In this document: piece after piece, positions 17,255 through 27,956 of the stretch | How positions within the stretch are numbered: the stretch's first letter is position 1 | Layout of the letters: each line of letters opens with the position of its first letter | From: Mycobacterium vicinigordonae | GTDB taxonomy: Bacteria; Actinomycetota; Actinomycetes; Mycobacteriales; Mycobacteriaceae | DNA: 64,000 bases | Assembly: GCF_013466425.1 (NCBI RefSeq) | Contig: NZ_CP059165.1 | Coordinates: 4,526,001 to 4,590,000, forward strand | Direction: 5' to 3' | Translations under genes and position numbers: made by a program | Notes under the pieces: generated by a model | Seen by the model: only the letters and a program-made list of their open reading frames with translations | What the model was told of the DNA's origin: nothing | The model's database searches: none

Positions 17255-19354
17255 TTGGTGCCCGGTCGTATCGAGATCGACGACGTCCAACCCGTCGTCT
17301 CGTGCGGTACTTATCCCGCAAAAGCTGTGGTCGGCGAGGTGATCCCGGTCCGCGCCTCGGTATGGCGCGAAGGCCACGAGGCGGTAGCGGCGACCCTGGT
17401 GGTCCGCTACCTGGGGACGCGCTACCCGCAGGTCACCGAGGTTCGCCGAATCAAGGCCGTACAAGCTACCGAGGCCGAAGTGACCGGCAAGCCGGACACG
17501 GCGGCAACTGATGAGCGAGTCAAGCCGCTGCACCTGCCGATGACAATGGGCCTGGAACCCTACGTGTTCCACGGCCTATTCGCACCTGATCGGGTCGGCC
17601 TATGGAGCTTCCGGGTCGACGGCTGGGGCGACCCTATACACACCTGGCGACACGGTCTGATCGCCAAACTCGATGCGGGCCAAGGCGAAAAGGAACTTTC
17701 CAACGACCTGCTAGTAGGCGCGGCGCTGTTCGAGAGAGCCGCCACGGGGGTACCGCGGCAACAGCGCGGACCGCTACTGGAAGCGGCGACCGCGTTGCGG
17801 TCGCCCGGGGACCCCTTGACGCGCACCGCGCTTGCGCTCGCTCCCCAGATCGAGGAGCTGCTGCACGAGTATCCACTGCGAGAATTGGTCACCCGCGGCG
17901 AGCAGTTCGGCGTCTGGGTCGACCGGCCGGCGGCGCGTTTCGGGTCGTGGTACGAGTTCTTCCCGCGCTCGACCGGCGGGTGGGACGCCAACGGCAACCC
18001 GCTGCATGGCACGTTCGCCACCGCCGCAGCGACACTGCCGCGGATCGCCGAGATGGGTTTCGACGTGGTCTACCTTCCGCCGATCCACCCGATCGGCAAG
18101 GTGCACCGCAAGGGACCCAACAACAACCCCACCGCCGCTCCCGGAGACGTCGGCTCACCCTGGGCGATCGGCAGCGACGAGGGCGGCCACGACGCGGTGC
18201 ACCCCAGCCTCGGCACCATCGACGACTTCGACGAATTCGTCTTCGCCGCAAGAGAACTAGGGATGGAAGTGGCGCTCGATCTGGCATTGCAGTGCGCGCC
18301 CGACCACCCGTGGGCCCGTGCGCACCGTAACTGGTTCACCGAGCTGCCCGACGGCACCATCGCCTACGCGGAAAACCCGCCGAAGAAGTACCAGGACATC
18401 TACCCACTGAACTTCGACAACGATCCGGCCGGCCTCTACGACGAGGTGCTGCGTGTGGTGCGGCATTGGATCGACCACGGCGTCAAGTTCTTTCGGGTGG
18501 ACAACCCGCACACCAAGCCACCGGACTTCTGGGCCTGGCTGATCGGTCAGGTCAAGTCCTTCGACCCCGACGTGCTGTTCCTGTCCGAGGCATTCACCCC
18601 GCCCGCGCGCCAATACGGTCTGGCCAAGCTGGGTTTCACCCAGTCCTACAGCTACTTCACCTGGCGCACCGCCAAGTGGGAACTCACCGAGTTCGGTAAC
18701 GACATCGCCCGCCTCGCCGACTTCCGCACCCCCAACCTGTTCGTCAACACGCCCGACATCCTGCATGCAATCCTGCAGCACAACGGTCCCGGCATGTTCG
18801 CCATCCGGGCGGTGCTGGCCGCCACCATGAGCCCGGCTTGGGGAGTGTATTCGGGCTACGAGCTGTTCGAGCATCGCGCTGTGCGCGAGGGCAGCGAGGA
18901 GTACCTGGACTCGGAGAAATACGAACTGCGGCCCCGCGACTTCGCGGGCGCCCTGGCCGAAGGAAAGTCGTTGGAGCCGTTCATCACCCGGCTCAACCAG
19001 ATCCGCCGGCTGCATCCCGCACTGCAGCAACTGCGCACCATCCACTTCCATCACCTGGACAACGACGCCCTGCTGGCCTACAGCAAGTTCGACCCGGCGA
19101 CCGGTGACTGCGTCCTGGTGGTGGTGACGCTCAACGCATTCGGGCCCGAGGAATCGACCCTGCATCTGGACATGGAGGCGCTGGGCATGGAGCCCTATGA
19201 CCGGTTCTGGGTGCGCGACGAGATCACCGGCGAGGAATACCAATGGGGGCAAGCCAATTACATCCGCATCGACCCGGGCCGAGCAGTCGCTCACATTGTC
19301 AACATGCCCGTCATTTCCGAAAAGTCCCGGATCACGCTGCTGCGCAGGAGGTGA
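17255..19354 (+). CDS. glgE: GlgE maltosyltransferase (alpha-maltose-1-phosphate:glucan)
   Basis: A GH13_3 enzyme that transfers maltosyl units from maltose-1-phosphate to alpha-1,4-glucan. The nucleophile region is [13 protein letters not shown], the acid/base [10 protein letters not shown], and the third site [21 protein letters not shown] and [17 protein letters not shown] are diagnostic of GlgE. An in-frame TGA at 17252-17254 fixes the start at TTG 17255 or, more likely, GTG 17258, with GGAG just upstream. The N-terminus is a few residues shorter than in H37Rv as I recall it. glgB follows after 6 bp. Confidence 0.95.
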   Translation: MVPGRIEIDDVQPVVSCGTYPAKAVVGEVIPVRASVWREGHEAVAATLVVRYLGTRYPQVTEVRRIKAVQATEAEVTGKPDTAATDERVKPLHLPMTMGLEPYVFHGLFAPDRVGLWSFRVDGWGDPIHTWRHGLIAKLDAGQGEKELSNDLLVGAALFERAATGVPRQQRGPLLEAATALRSPGDPLTRTALALAPQIEELLHEYPLRELVTRGEQFGVWVDRPAARFGSWYEFFPRSTGGWDANGNPLHGTFATAAATLPRIAEMGFDVVYLPPIHPIGKVHRKGPNNNPTAAPGDVGSPWAIGSDEGGHDAVHPSLGTIDDFDEFVFAARELGMEVALDLALQCAPDHPWARAHRNWFTELPDGTIAYAENPPKKYQDIYPLNFDNDPAGLYDEVLRVVRHWIDHGVKFFRVDNPHTKPPDFWAWLIGQVKSFDPDVLFLSEAFTPPARQYGLAKLGFTQSYSYFTWRTAKWELTEFGNDIARLADFRTPNLFVNTPDILHAILQHNGPGMFAIRAVLAATMSPAWGVYSGYELFEHRAVREGSEEYLDSEKYELRPRDFAGALAEGKSLEPFITRLNQIRRLHPALQQLRTIHFHHLDNDALLAYSKFDPATGDCVLVVVTLNAFGPEESTLHLDMEALGMEPYDRFWVRDEITGEEYQWGQANYIRIDPGRAVAHIVNMPVISEKSRITLLRRR

Positions 19355-19360
19355 GGGGAA

Positions 19361-21559
19361 ATGAACCGCATTGACCAACTCGCTACGACACATCTGATGC
19401 CCGATCCCACCGAGGTGCAACGCCTGGTATCCGGCGAACATCACAACCCGCACAGCATCCTGGGCGCCCATGAGTACGTTGACCACACCGTGATCCGGAC
19501 CTTTCGCCCACACGCCACCAGCGTCGTCGCGCTGGTGGGCGAGGACCGGTTTCCGTTGCAACACCTCGATTCCGGGGTGTTCGGGGCGGCGTTGCCGTTC
19601 ATCGATCTGATCGACTACCGACTTGAGGTGACCTACGAGGGTTCCGGCCCGCACGTCGTCGCCGACGCCTACCGCTTCCTGCCCACGCTGGGCGAGGTGG
19701 ACCTGCACCTGTTCGCCGAGGGCCGCCACGAGCGACTCTGGGAAGTACTTGGCGCCCATCCCCGCTCGTTCACCACCCCCGACGGCGAGGTGACCGGGGT
19801 GTCGTTCGCCGTGTGGGCCCCGAATGCCAAGGGCGTCAGCCTGATCGGTGAGTTCAACGGCTGGACGGGCAACGACGCTCCGATGCGGGTGCTGGGCTCC
19901 TCCGGTGTGTGGGAGCTGTTCTGGCCCGACTTCCCCCCCGGCGGTCTATACAAATTCCGAGTGCACGGCGCCGACGGCGTGGTGTCCGACCGCGCCGATC
20001 CGCTCGCGTTCGGTACCGAGGTTCCGCCCCAGACCGCATCGCGGGTGACGGTCAGCCAATACACCTGGGGCGACGACGAGTGGATAGCGCAGCGCGCGCA
20101 ACGCAACCCGGTCTTCGAGCCGATGAGCACTCTCGAGGTGCACCTCGGCTCCTGGCGCCCCGGCCTGAGCTACTTGCAGCTCGCACACGAGCTGACGGAA
20201 TACGTTGCTCAACAAGGCTTCACCCATGTCGAGCTGTTGCCCGTAGCCGAGCATCCGTTCGGGGGTTCGTGGGGCTACCAGGTCACGTCCTACTATGCGC
20301 CATCGTCTCGCTTCGGCACGCCCGACGAATTCCGCAGCCTCGTCGACGCGCTGCATCAGGCGGGCATCGGTGTCATCATCGACTGGGTGCCCGCACACTT
20401 CCCGAAGGACGCCTGGGCACTGGGCCGGTTCGACGGCACCGCCCTATATGAGCACTCCGATCCCAACCGCGGCGAGCAACTGGACTGGGGCACTTACGTA
20501 TTCGACTTCGGCCGTCCTGAGGTGCGCAATTTTCTGGTGGCCAATGCGCTGTACTGGATCGAGCAGTTCCACGTCGACGGCCTCCGCGTGGACGCAGTGG
20601 CATCGATGCTCTACCTGGACTATTCGCGACCGGAAGGCGGCTGGACGCCGAACATCTACGGCGGACGGGAAAACCTGGAAGCGGTGCAGTTCCTGCAGGA
20701 GATGAACGCCACCGCGCACAAGGCCGCGCCGGGCATCGTCACCATCGCCGAAGAGTCGACCTCTTGGCCGGGCGTCACCCGCCCGACCAACCTGGGCGGG
20801 CTTGGCTTTTCGATGAAATGGAACATGGGCTGGATGCACGACACGCTCGACTACGTCAGTCGCGACCCGATCTACCGCAGCTTTCACCACCACGAGATGA
20901 CGTTCTCGCTGCTGTACGCGTTCAGCGAGAACTACGTGCTACCGCTGAGCCACGACGAGGTGGTGCACGGCAAGGGGACCCTGTGGAGCCGGATGCCCGG
21001 CGACAACCACACCAAAGCGGCCGGGCTGCGCAGCCTGCTCGCCTATCAGTGGGCACACCCGGGCAAGCAACTGCTGTTCATGGGCCAGGAGTTCGGCCAG
21101 CGCGCCGAGTGGTCGGAGGAGCGCGGCCTGGACTGGTGGCAACTCGACGAACAGGGCTTCTCCAACGGTGCGCTGCGTCTGGTGCGTGACATCAACGCCA
21201 TCTACTCCAGCCACCCCGCCCTTTGGAGTCAGGACAACACCCCCGATGGCTACTCGTGGATCGACGCCAACGACTCGGCCAACAACGTACTGAGCTTCCT
21301 GCGGTACGGCAGCGACGGCTCGGTGCTGGCTTGCGTGTTCAACTTCGCCGGTGCCGAGCACAGCAACTACCGCCTGGGGCTGCCGGTCGCCGGTCGCTGG
21401 CGGGAGGTACTCAACACCGACGCGACGATCTACAACGGTTCGGGGATCGGCAATCTCGGCGGTGTGGACGCCACCGAAGATGCCTGGCACGGGCGGCCTG
21501 CCTCGGCGGTGATGGTGTTGCCGCCGATGTCAGCGCTGTGGCTGGAGCCCGACGAGTAA
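19361..21559 (+). CDS. glgB: 1,4-alpha-glucan branching enzyme
   Basis: A 732-residue GH13 enzyme that introduces alpha-1,6 branches. It has an N-terminal CBM48-like module ([20 protein letters not shown]), the catalytic Asp in [15 protein letters not shown], the catalytic Glu in IVTIAEEST and the conserved [15 protein letters not shown]. It acts with GlgE to build the branched glucan used for glycogen and capsule. The ATG follows an AGGTGAGGGG site, and the 6-bp gap to glgE indicates co-transcription. Its stop is 7 bp from the convergent thioredoxin-like gene; the PE_PGRS gene I recall at this position in H37Rv is absent. Confidence 0.95.
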   Translation: MNRIDQLATTHLMPDPTEVQRLVSGEHHNPHSILGAHEYVDHTVIRTFRPHATSVVALVGEDRFPLQHLDSGVFGAALPFIDLIDYRLEVTYEGSGPHVVADAYRFLPTLGEVDLHLFAEGRHERLWEVLGAHPRSFTTPDGEVTGVSFAVWAPNAKGVSLIGEFNGWTGNDAPMRVLGSSGVWELFWPDFPPGGLYKFRVHGADGVVSDRADPLAFGTEVPPQTASRVTVSQYTWGDDEWIAQRAQRNPVFEPMSTLEVHLGSWRPGLSYLQLAHELTEYVAQQGFTHVELLPVAEHPFGGSWGYQVTSYYAPSSRFGTPDEFRSLVDALHQAGIGVIIDWVPAHFPKDAWALGRFDGTALYEHSDPNRGEQLDWGTYVFDFGRPEVRNFLVANALYWIEQFHVDGLRVDAVASMLYLDYSRPEGGWTPNIYGGRENLEAVQFLQEMNATAHKAAPGIVTIAEESTSWPGVTRPTNLGGLGFSMKWNMGWMHDTLDYVSRDPIYRSFHHHEMTFSLLYAFSENYVLPLSHDEVVHGKGTLWSRMPGDNHTKAAGLRSLLAYQWAHPGKQLLFMGQEFGQRAEWSEERGLDWWQLDEQGFSNGALRLVRDINAIYSSHPALWSQDNTPDGYSWIDANDSANNVLSFLRYGSDGSVLACVFNFAGAEHSNYRLGLPVAGRWREVLNTDATIYNGSGIGNLGGVDATEDAWHGRPASAVMVLPPMSALWLEPDE

Positions 21560-21566
21560 AGGATTC

Positions 21567-22502
21567 TCAATACAGCGCGTTGGCGAGGTTGCGCCGGCCG
21601 GCGATGACTTCCGGGTCGGCGGGGTCGAACAGCTCGAAGAGGTCGATCAGCCGGGTCCGCACCTTGGTGCGGTCGTCGCCCGAGGTGCGGCGCACCAACG
21701 CAATCAGCCGGTCGAACGCCCCGCTGACATCCTGGTTCAACAACTGCACATCCGCGGCGGCGAACGCGGCGTCGATGTCGTCGGGTGCGGCGTCGGCAAC
21801 CAGCACCGCGTCCGGGCGTTGCGCGGTTGCGCGGGTGAGGAAGTCGATCTGGCGGATGGCCGCCTTGGCCTCGACGCTGCCGGGGTCGGCGTCTAGGACC
21901 TGCTGATAGGAAATCTTGGCCGCCTCGAACTCGCCGGCCTCCAGTTCCTGGCGCGCCTGTGCCACCGTCGGGTCGACTGGCGCCGGCTCGCCGGAACCGG
22001 AAGGGCCCTTGAGCTTTCCTTCGGTCGCTTCGAGCAGCTTGTCGATCCAGCGGCGCAACTGGTCGGCGGGCTGTGCACCCTGAAAGCTGGAAATGGGCTG
22101 TGCCGCGGCCAGCGCGACAACGGTCGGAACGGCCTGCACCCCGAATACCCGGGCCAGCCCGGGCGCGGCGTCGACGTTGGCCGCCGCAAGGGCCCACTTG
22201 CCGTTGTCGTCGGCCGCCAGTGCAGACAGCGTCTCGAGCAACTCGACGCAGAGCTCGCTTCGTGGCGACCACAACAGCACCACCACCGGCACCTCGTCGG
22301 AGCGGTTGATTACCTCGTCTTCGAAATTGGCTTCGGTGACCTGGATGATCTCTGCACCGCCCGGTCCGCCGGGTTGTGCTGACGGTCCACTACCCGCCGG
22401 TGAACCCGACGGTGCGGTGGATTGCTGAGCGCGCTGCTTAAGACCGGACAGGTCGACCGCGCCGGCCAACGCAGGCCCGATCGAGGGACGAGGACGTGTC
22501 AC
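21567..22502 (-). CDS. Thioredoxin-fold/TPR protein (CnoX/YbbN-like, Rv1324 family)
   Basis: After a Gly/Ser/Pro-rich N-terminus there is a thioredoxin domain (VPVVVLLWSPRSELCVELLE ... FGVQAVPTVVAL) and a C-terminal helical region in the manner of YbbN/CnoX (ARQELEAGEFEAAKISYQQVL). The active-site position reads SPRSELC, keeping only one cysteine, so it is unlikely to be a dithiol oxidoreductase and may be a holdase or co-chaperone. The frame is open to 22706; I chose the GTG at 22502 (311 residues), since the upstream part looks non-coding. Confidence 0.82.
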   Translation of the reverse strand: MTRPRPSIGPALAGAVDLSGLKQRAQQSTAPSGSPAGSGPSAQPGGPGGAEIIQVTEANFEDEVINRSDEVPVVVLLWSPRSELCVELLETLSALAADDNGKWALAAANVDAAPGLARVFGVQAVPTVVALAAAQPISSFQGAQPADQLRRWIDKLLEATEGKLKGPSGSGEPAPVDPTVAQARQELEAGEFEAAKISYQQVLDADPGSVEAKAAIRQIDFLTRATAQRPDAVLVADAAPDDIDAAFAAADVQLLNQDVSGAFDRLIALVRRTSGDDRTKVRTRLIDLFELFDPADPEVIAGRRNLANALY

Positions 22503-22668
22503 GCTCTCAAGTTTGTCACGCCGCTCTTGGCGCCGTCTGACCCGGTGGCGCGGATGCGGCAAGCCCGTGATACTGGCCGGTAACCAGCGGGTATGACCGA
22601 TCTCACAAACTTCGCGCCACCGCTCTGCCCCGCCGCCGCCAGCAAAGTCCGACCCTGGTTGCTGACGG

Positions 22669-23862
22669 CTACGGCGCCCGCAAGATGAGTGCGTCGCCCT
22701 GACCACCGGCGCCGCACAGCGCGGCTACGCCGTAGCCCGAGCCGCGGCGCGCTAGCTCTAGCGCCACGTGCAGGGTGATGCGCGCTCCCGACATACCGAT
22801 CGGGTGCCCGACGGCGATCGCGCCGCCGTTGACGTTGACGATCTCCGGATTGATCCCGAGCTCTTTGGTCGAGGCCAGTGCCACCGCCGCGAATGCTTCG
22901 TTGATCTCCACCACGTCGAGTTGGTCGACGGTGATGCCTTCCCGGTCCAGCGCCTTCTTGATTGCGTTGGCGGGTTGCGACTGCAAGGTGGAGTCCGGCC
23001 CGGCCACCACACCGTGGGCGCCGATCTCGGCCAGCCAAGTCAGCCCCAACTGCTGGGCCTTTGCCTTGTTCATCACCACGACCGCGGCCGCCCCGTCGGA
23101 GATCTGCGAGGCCGACCCGGCGGTGATGGTGCCGTCTTTGCGGAACGCCGGTTTGAGGCCGGATAGCGAGTCGGCGGTGGTGTTGGCGCGAATGCCCTCG
23201 TCCTCGCTGAACTGCAGCGGATCGCCCTTGCGCTGCGGAATGCTGACCGGGACCACTTCGTCGGCAAAGACGCCGTCCTTCCACGCGGCGGCGGCCTTCT
23301 GGTGCGAGGCGGCGGCGTATTCGTCCTGCTCCTGGCGGGTGAACTTGTCGATGTCGTTGCGTTGTTCGGTCAACGCACCCATCGGCTGATCGGTGAAGAC
23401 ATCGTGCAGCCCGTCGTAGGCCAGGTGGTCGAGCACGGTGACGTCGCCGTACTTGTAGCCCGACCTGCTGTCCATCAACAGGTGCGGCGCCTTGGTCATG
23501 GACTCCTGCCCGCCGGCAACCACCACGTCGAACTCCCCGGCGCGGATCAGCTGATCGGCCAACGCAATCGCGTCGATACCGGACAGGCACATCTTGTTGA
23601 TTGTCAGCGCCGGAACGTCCCAGCTGATACCGGCCGCGATCGCGGACTGACGGGCCGGCATCTGCCCCGCGCCCGCGGTCAGCACCTGGCCCATGATCAC
23701 GTACTCGACCAATGAGGCGGGCGCCTCCTCGTTGGGGAAGGCCTTCTCCAGGGCCGCCTTGATCGCGATGCCGCCCAGGTCGCTGGCGCTGAAATCCTTC
23801 AGCGAACCCATCAACTTGCCGATGGGTGTCCGTGCCCCAGCAACGATCACCGACGTGGTCAT
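22669..23862 (-). CDS. fadA4: Acetyl-CoA acetyltransferase (thiolase)
   Basis: A 397-residue thiolase that condenses or cleaves acetoacetyl-CoA. The nucleophilic cysteine is in [11 protein letters not shown] (about residue 94), the histidine in [14 protein letters not shown] and the second cysteine in [24 protein letters not shown] and [11 protein letters not shown] are further family motifs. Its ATG follows a GGAGG-type site, and it is divergent from the methylmalonyl-CoA epimerase, an arrangement I recall from M. tuberculosis (Rv1323/Rv1322A). Precise substrate preference cannot be told from sequence. Confidence 0.92.
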   Translation of the reverse strand: MTTSVIVAGARTPIGKLMGSLKDFSASDLGGIAIKAALEKAFPNEEAPASLVEYVIMGQVLTAGAGQMPARQSAIAAGISWDVPALTINKMCLSGIDAIALADQLIRAGEFDVVVAGGQESMTKAPHLLMDSRSGYKYGDVTVLDHLAYDGLHDVFTDQPMGALTEQRNDIDKFTRQEQDEYAAASHQKAAAAWKDGVFADEVVPVSIPQRKGDPLQFSEDEGIRANTTADSLSGLKPAFRKDGTITAGSASQISDGAAAVVVMNKAKAQQLGLTWLAEIGAHGVVAGPDSTLQSQPANAIKKALDREGITVDQLDVVEINEAFAAVALASTKELGINPEIVNVNGGAIAVGHPIGMSGARITLHVALELARRGSGYGVAALCGAGGQGDALILRAP

Positions 23863-23940
23863 GAAACCTCCTAGACGCTTGGGAACGGGCGATTACAGCA
23901 ACCCGGAGAAGCAGATTCTTCCTCATGAGGTTACCGTTAT

Positions 23941-24402
23941 GTGATGACGACCGATCAAGTTGACGCCCGTCGCAGTTTGGCTACTTCCCTGGTGACCGGA
24001 CTCGATCACGTCGGCATCGCAGTCGCCGACCTCGATGCCGCGATCGAGTGGTACAACGACCACTTGGGCATGATCCTGGTGCACGAGGAAATCAACGATG
24101 ACCAGGGTATTCGCGAGGCCATGCTGGCGGTGCCGGGTACCAGCGCGCAGATCCAGCTGATGGCCCCGCTCGACGAGGACTCGGTGATCGCGAAGTTCAT
24201 CGACAAGCGCGGCCCGGGCATCCAGCAGCTGGCCTGCCGGATCAGAGACCTCGACGCCATGTGCGAGCAGTTGCGCGACCAGGGCGTGCGGCTGGTCTAC
24301 GAGAACCCGCGCCGCGGTACCGCAAACTCGCGGATCAACTTCATCCACCCCAAGGACGCCGGCGGGGTGTTGATCGAATTGGTCGAGCCGGCGCCGCGCT
24401 GA
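23941..24402 (+). CDS. mce: Methylmalonyl-CoA epimerase (VOC family)
   Basis: This 153-residue vicinal-oxygen-chelate protein begins with LDHVGIAVADLDAAIEWY and ends with GVLIELVEP; the His and Glu in these two segments are metal ligands. HEEINDDQGIREAML and GPGIQQLACRI are typical of methylmalonyl-CoA epimerases. It interconverts (R)- and (S)-methylmalonyl-CoA, linking propionyl-CoA from lipids and sterols to the TCA cycle. The start is GTG or the next ATG (positions 23941/23944). It stops one base before the convergent zinc-ribbon gene. Confidence 0.9.
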   Translation: MMTTDQVDARRSLATSLVTGLDHVGIAVADLDAAIEWYNDHLGMILVHEEINDDQGIREAMLAVPGTSAQIQLMAPLDEDSVIAKFIDKRGPGIQQLACRIRDLDAMCEQLRDQGVRLVYENPRRGTANSRINFIHPKDAGGVLIELVEPAPR

Positions 24403-24403
24403 G

Positions 24404-24688
24404 CTAATACCACTTGCGGGTTGGCCCGCGGGTGGCGCGGTTCACCCAACACGGTGTGTGCCAGTGCCGTCGGTCCTGCACCGCCTCTGCCGAATCGGTC
24501 CGCCAAACCACCACATGTGCTATGCCAGAACGGATTTCGTGATCGCACCCGGGGCAGCGATACGTCTTGGCAGCACGCGCGACCGCCACCGCGCGCACTT
24601 CGTAGTCGTACCCGTCCGGTCCGGTCTCCACCCGCTGCGCCAGCGGCGGCGGCAGGGGCCGCTGCGGCCGGTTGCGGCGCCGGGCCAT
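24404..24688 (-). CDS. Small CxxC zinc-ribbon-like protein (Rv1322 family)
   Basis: A 94-residue basic protein with a possible zinc site formed by YRCPGCDHEI and RHWHTPCW. I chose the ATG at 24688 ([19 protein letters not shown]) rather than 24751 because it overlaps the nucS stop as ATGA and matches the H37Rv protein in length as I recall it. Being coupled to the mismatch-correction nuclease NucS, it might act in nucleic-acid metabolism, but its function is unknown. Confidence 0.8.
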   Translation of the reverse strand: MARRRNRPQRPLPPPLAQRVETGPDGYDYEVRAVAVARAAKTYRCPGCDHEIRSGIAHVVVWRTDSAEAVQDRRHWHTPCWVNRATRGPTRKWY

Positions 24689-25356
24689 CAGAACAGCCGG
24701 TACTCGTCGCTGTCCATCCCTCGCATCTTGTCGTAATCCAGTGTCAGACAACGGATGCCACGATCCGTTGCTAGAGTGCGGGCCTGCGGTTTGATCTGCT
24801 GGGCGGCGAAAACTCCTTTCACCGGCGCCAGCACGGTGTCACGGTTGAGTAGTTCGAGATAACGGGTGAGTTGCTCGACGCCGTCGATCTCGCCGCGACG
24901 CTTGATCTCCACGGCCACCGAACCGCCCTTCTCGTCCCGGCACAACAGATCGACCGGCCCGATGGCGGTCATGTACTCGCGGCGCACCAGGGTGTACCCC
25001 TCGCCCAGTAGCCCGACATGCTCGGCGAGCAGCGCCTGCAGGTGGGCCTCCACACCGTCCTTGACCAACCCGGGATCGACGCCGAGATCGTGGCTCGAGT
25101 CGTGTTCGATCGCCTCAACGGTGATGCGCAATTGTTCGCCGGCCTTGTTCTCCACCACCCAGATCGGTCCCGGCTCCTCGGTCAGCCAGCATGGTGGGCT
25201 CATCCAATTCAGCGGCTTATAGGCGCGGTCGTCGGCGTGGACGCTTACCGAGCCGTCCGCCTTGAACAACAGCAACCGGCGTGCGGAGGGCAGATGCGCG
25301 GTGAGGCGGCCAACGTAGTCGACAGTGCACTGGGCGATGACAAGACGCACCCGCAT
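24688..25356 (-). CDS. nucS: Mismatch endonuclease NucS/EndoMS
   Basis: A 222-residue endonuclease that replaces MutS/MutL mismatch repair in mycobacteria. The N-terminal DNA-binding domain begins [17 protein letters not shown]. The PD-(D/E)XK-type catalytic domain has the Asp in [11 protein letters not shown] and the Glu and Lys in [20 protein letters not shown]. The C-terminus ends [10 protein letters not shown]; these tails often carry the beta-clamp contact. The frame is open to 26385 by chance, inside the divergent cyclase gene. The true ATG at 25356 is preceded by AAGGTG and matches homologues. Confidence 0.93.
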   Translation of the reverse strand: MRVRLVIAQCTVDYVGRLTAHLPSARRLLLFKADGSVSVHADDRAYKPLNWMSPPCWLTEEPGPIWVVENKAGEQLRITVEAIEHDSSHDLGVDPGLVKDGVEAHLQALLAEHVGLLGEGYTLVRREYMTAIGPVDLLCRDEKGGSVAVEIKRRGEIDGVEQLTRYLELLNRDTVLAPVKGVFAAQQIKPQARTLATDRGIRCLTLDYDKMRGMDSDEYRLF

Positions 25357-25419
25357 CACCTTAGAGGCTGGCGGGAATCGGGCGTTGGGACGATCCGACG
25401 AATTAGGCTGAGCGCAACC

Positions 25420-27069
25420 ATGTCCTCCAAGCAGCCGCCCCGGCGGTCGTCCCAGCGGAGTTTCGCGCAGCGGCTCGGCCGCGTGCTGGAGCGGTTGACC
25501 CGCCAGAGCGGGCGGTTGTCGGCGACCCCCGCTTACGGCTCCTGGCTGTTGGGGCGGGTGTCGGAGGACCAGCACCGCCGACGGGTCCGCATCCAGGTCA
25601 TCATGACCGTCCTGATCATTAGTGCGAATCTGATCGGCATCGCCGTGGCGATGCTGGTGGTGACTGTCGCGGTTCCGGTGCCGGATGTGTTCGATGACGC
25701 ACCGTTCTGGGTGTCGTTCGTGGCGGTCCCGGCCTACATCGTGGCCGCCTTGGCGATCGGGGCGGTCACGATCACGCGCGGCACGGTCGAAGCGCTGCGC
25801 TGGGCGATCGAGGAACGCACGCCGACTCCCCGCGACGAGCGCAACACTTTCATGGCGCCGTGGCGCGTGGCCGTCGGCCATCTCGTTCTGTGGGGCATCG
25901 GGACGCTGTTGCTGACCGCCCTCTACGGGATGGCCAACAAGATGTTCATTCCCCGTTTTCTGGTGGTGGTCAGTTTCTGCGGCTTGCTGGTGGCCACCAG
26001 TAGCTACCTGCTCACCGAGTTCGCCCTGCGCCCGGTGGCCGCGCAGGCGCTCGAGGCCGGGCCGCCGCCGCGGCGACTGGCGCCCGGGATCCTGGGCCGC
26101 ACCATGGTGGTGTGGCTGCTCGGTTCGGGTGTGCCCGTAGTCGGCATCGGCCTGATGGCCATCTTCGAGATGGCCATGCAAAACCTGACCCAGACACAGT
26201 TCGCGGTCGGTGTGCTGATCATCGCGGCAGCCACCCTGATCTTTGGGTTCACCCTGATGTGGATCCTGGCCTGGCTGACGGCCACCCCGGTTCGGGTGGT
26301 GCGGGCGGCACTCAAGCGCGTCGAACAAGGCGACCTGCGAGGAGACCTGTTGGTGTTCGACGGGACCGAGCTCGGCGAACTGCAACGGGGCTTTAACGCC
26401 ATGGTGGACGGGCTACGCGAACGGGAGCGCGTGCGCGACCTGTTCGGCCGCCACGTCGGGCGCGAGGTCGCGCTGGCCGCCGAGCGCGAGCGACCGAAGC
26501 TGGGCGGCGAGGAGCGCCACGTCGCCGTCGTCTTCATCGACATCGTCGGCTCTACGCAGCTGGTAACCAGCCGGCCGCCCGCCGACGTCGTGCACCTGCT
26601 GAACCAGTTCTTCACGATCGTCGTCGAAGAGGTCGACCGCCATCACGGGCTGGTGAATAAATTCGAGGGCGACGCGTCGCTTGCCATCTTCGGAGCGCCC
26701 AATCACCTGGACTGTCCCGAGGACGCCGCGCTCGCCGCCGCACGGGCTATCGCCGAGCGACTTGCCCACGAAATGCCAGAACTTAGGGCCGGTATCGGGG
26801 TCGCCGCCGGACAGGTGGTCGCCGGCAATGTGGGCGCAAAGGAGCGCTTCGAGTACACGGTGATCGGTGAGCCGGTGAACGAGGCGGCCCGCCTGTGCGA
26901 GTTGGCGAAGTCACGCCCCGGCCGGTTGCTGGCATCCGCGCAGATGCTGGAGCGGGCCGGCGAGGAGGAACAGGCCCGGTGGTCGTTGGGCAGGCACGTG
27001 CGGCTTCGTGGACACGACCAGCGCATCCGACTGGCCGCGCCGGCGCAGCCGGCCAAGCGGGACAAATAG
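25420..27069 (+). CDS. Membrane adenylate/guanylate cyclase with HAMP domain (Rv1318c-Rv1320c family)
   Basis: A 549-residue class III nucleotide cyclase. About six transmembrane helices span residues 60-290, a HAMP linker follows ([18 protein letters not shown] ... [12 protein letters not shown]), then the catalytic domain. Metal-binding aspartates are in [12 protein letters not shown] and [11 protein letters not shown], and the late motif is [14 protein letters not shown]. It would make cAMP in response to a membrane signal. The ATG at 25420 lies 63 bp from the divergent nucS. H37Rv has three adjacent paralogues (Rv1318c, Rv1319c, Rv1320c); only one copy is here. Confidence 0.92.
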   Translation: MSSKQPPRRSSQRSFAQRLGRVLERLTRQSGRLSATPAYGSWLLGRVSEDQHRRRVRIQVIMTVLIISANLIGIAVAMLVVTVAVPVPDVFDDAPFWVSFVAVPAYIVAALAIGAVTITRGTVEALRWAIEERTPTPRDERNTFMAPWRVAVGHLVLWGIGTLLLTALYGMANKMFIPRFLVVVSFCGLLVATSSYLLTEFALRPVAAQALEAGPPPRRLAPGILGRTMVVWLLGSGVPVVGIGLMAIFEMAMQNLTQTQFAVGVLIIAAATLIFGFTLMWILAWLTATPVRVVRAALKRVEQGDLRGDLLVFDGTELGELQRGFNAMVDGLRERERVRDLFGRHVGREVALAAERERPKLGGEERHVAVVFIDIVGSTQLVTSRPPADVVHLLNQFFTIVVEEVDRHHGLVNKFEGDASLAIFGAPNHLDCPEDAALAAARAIAERLAHEMPELRAGIGVAAGQVVAGNVGAKERFEYTVIGEPVNEAARLCELAKSRPGRLLASAQMLERAGEEEQARWSLGRHVRLRGHDQRIRLAAPAQPAKRDK

Positions 27070-27092
27070 CGCCGTCGACGTAACCTTTCCCC

Positions 27093-27266
27093 ATGGGTAC
27101 CGGCAGCTGGGTGTTCCTCGTCTACGGATCGGTGTTCGTTCTGTTCGTCGGGATCATCGCCTACAGCATCAAGGTGACTCGCGGCGACGGCCGCTTCCGC
27201 AACAGCGATGTACCGGACACCGGCAGTGACCGCAAGCCGCGTGAGCGGCACGACACCGCGGACTGA
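27093..27266 (+). CDS. Small single-span membrane protein, 57 residues
   Basis: An ATG at 27093 opens a 58-codon frame ending in TGA at 27264-27266. The product has one hydrophobic helix near the N-terminus (WVFLVYGSVFVLFVGIIAY) and a short polar tail rich in Arg, Asp and Lys (KVTRGDGRF ... RKPRERHDTAD). The layout is that of a real small membrane protein, not an antisense shadow. It starts 23 bp after the cyclase stop on the same strand, so it may be co-transcribed and could be an accessory to the membrane cyclase. Function unknown. Confidence 0.7.
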   Translation: MGTGSWVFLVYGSVFVLFVGIIAYSIKVTRGDGRFRNSDVPDTGSDRKPRERHDTAD

Positions 27267-27275
27267 CGCGCCGAG

Positions 27276-27914
27276 TCAGAGCCGTACCGTCAATTCCACG
27301 CCCTTGTCCAAGCCCAGCGGCGTGCTGATGTAGCCGTTCTCTGGGGCGCGCACATAGTTCAGATAGGCGTGATCCGGGTCGAGGCTGACGTTGTCGCCGA
27401 CGATCACCGCGCCGTGCGTCAGCACGGGTTCGAGGATCTTCGCCACCGTCAGGTCAAGGTCGGGCCACCCATCAAGCAGCACGAATTGCACTGGGCCCGT
27501 GACTGTTTGGAGTGTACTGCGGGCGTCACCAGCGAGGATGGTGATCAGGTCGCTGACACCCGCTTCGTCGAATGTCGCCCGAGCAGATGCCAGTTTTCGT
27601 GAGCTCATCTCGGTGGTGACGATGTGGCCGAAGCCGTTGTCGCGGACCGCGGCGGCTAGGTGCAGGGTCGAGATTCCGTACGACATCCCGTATTCCACGA
27701 TCGTGGTCGGTTTGACCGCACGAACCAGGCTGTAGAGCAGTCGCCCGGAGTCGGGCGCTACGGAGAGGTAGAAGTCCTGGCAGGCCTCCGCGCGCTCCTC
27801 CAACGGATAGTCGCGGGACGAGACCCCTTGTCGGCGTTCAGCATCGAGTCTCGCATTGGCGAAGAGCTGATCGATGATCGAGGCGTATTCCGGTTGATTC
27901 AAAGTCGTAGTCAT
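27276..27914 (-). CDS. SAM-dependent O-methyltransferase-like protein
   Basis: A 212-residue class I methyltransferase. The SAM-binding glycine-rich motif is IVEYGMSYGISTLHLA (about residue 74), followed by IVTTEMSSRKLA with the acidic residue and FVLLDGWPDLDLTV as the post-motif. Such proteins resemble catechol-type O-methyltransferases; the acceptor is unknown. It is divergent from a TetR gene with only 42 bp between the starts and a palindrome there, so it is a likely target of that regulator. From memory, H37Rv has cyclase paralogues at this position. Confidence 0.78.
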   Translation of the reverse strand: MTTTLNQPEYASIIDQLFANARLDAERRQGVSSRDYPLEERAEACQDFYLSVAPDSGRLLYSLVRAVKPTTIVEYGMSYGISTLHLAAAVRDNGFGHIVTTEMSSRKLASARATFDEAGVSDLITILAGDARSTLQTVTGPVQFVLLDGWPDLDLTVAKILEPVLTHGAVIVGDNVSLDPDHAYLNYVRAPENGYISTPLGLDKGVELTVRL

Positions 27915-27920
27915 GATTTT

Positions 27921-27945
27921 TACAATAGACGCTACGTTTCGTCTA
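27921..27945. promoter_or_regulatory. Promoter and TetR operator between methyltransferase and TetR genes
   Basis: The inverted repeat TAGACG (27926-27931), 8-nt spacer CTACGTTT and CGTCTA (27940-27945) lies in the 42-bp divergent gap. TACAAT at 27921-27926 is a good -10 hexamer for the plus-strand TetR gene, and TAGACT on the minus strand could serve the methyltransferase. An operator overlapping both promoters is the usual autoregulated TetR arrangement. Confidence 0.6.
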
Positions 27946-27956
27946 GTCTAGTACTT

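Noticed and set aside
16986..17321. Upstream extension of glgP
   Set aside because: It would overlap glgE, is Arg/Ser-rich and exceeds the family length; the GTG at 16985 fits homologues.
18257..19759. 500-codon open frame antisense to glgE and glgB
   Set aside because: It is the mirror of strongly conserved glgE/glgB sequence in high-GC DNA; its product is His/Val/Gln-rich without domains.
21567..22502. A redox-active thioredoxin
   Set aside because: The active-site position reads SPRSELC, with only one cysteine, so classical dithiol chemistry is unlikely.
25357..26385. N-terminal extension of nucS of about 340 codons
   Set aside because: It is antisense to the cyclase gene, low in complexity (His/Gln/Asp-rich), and the true nucS start with a ribosome site is at 25356.
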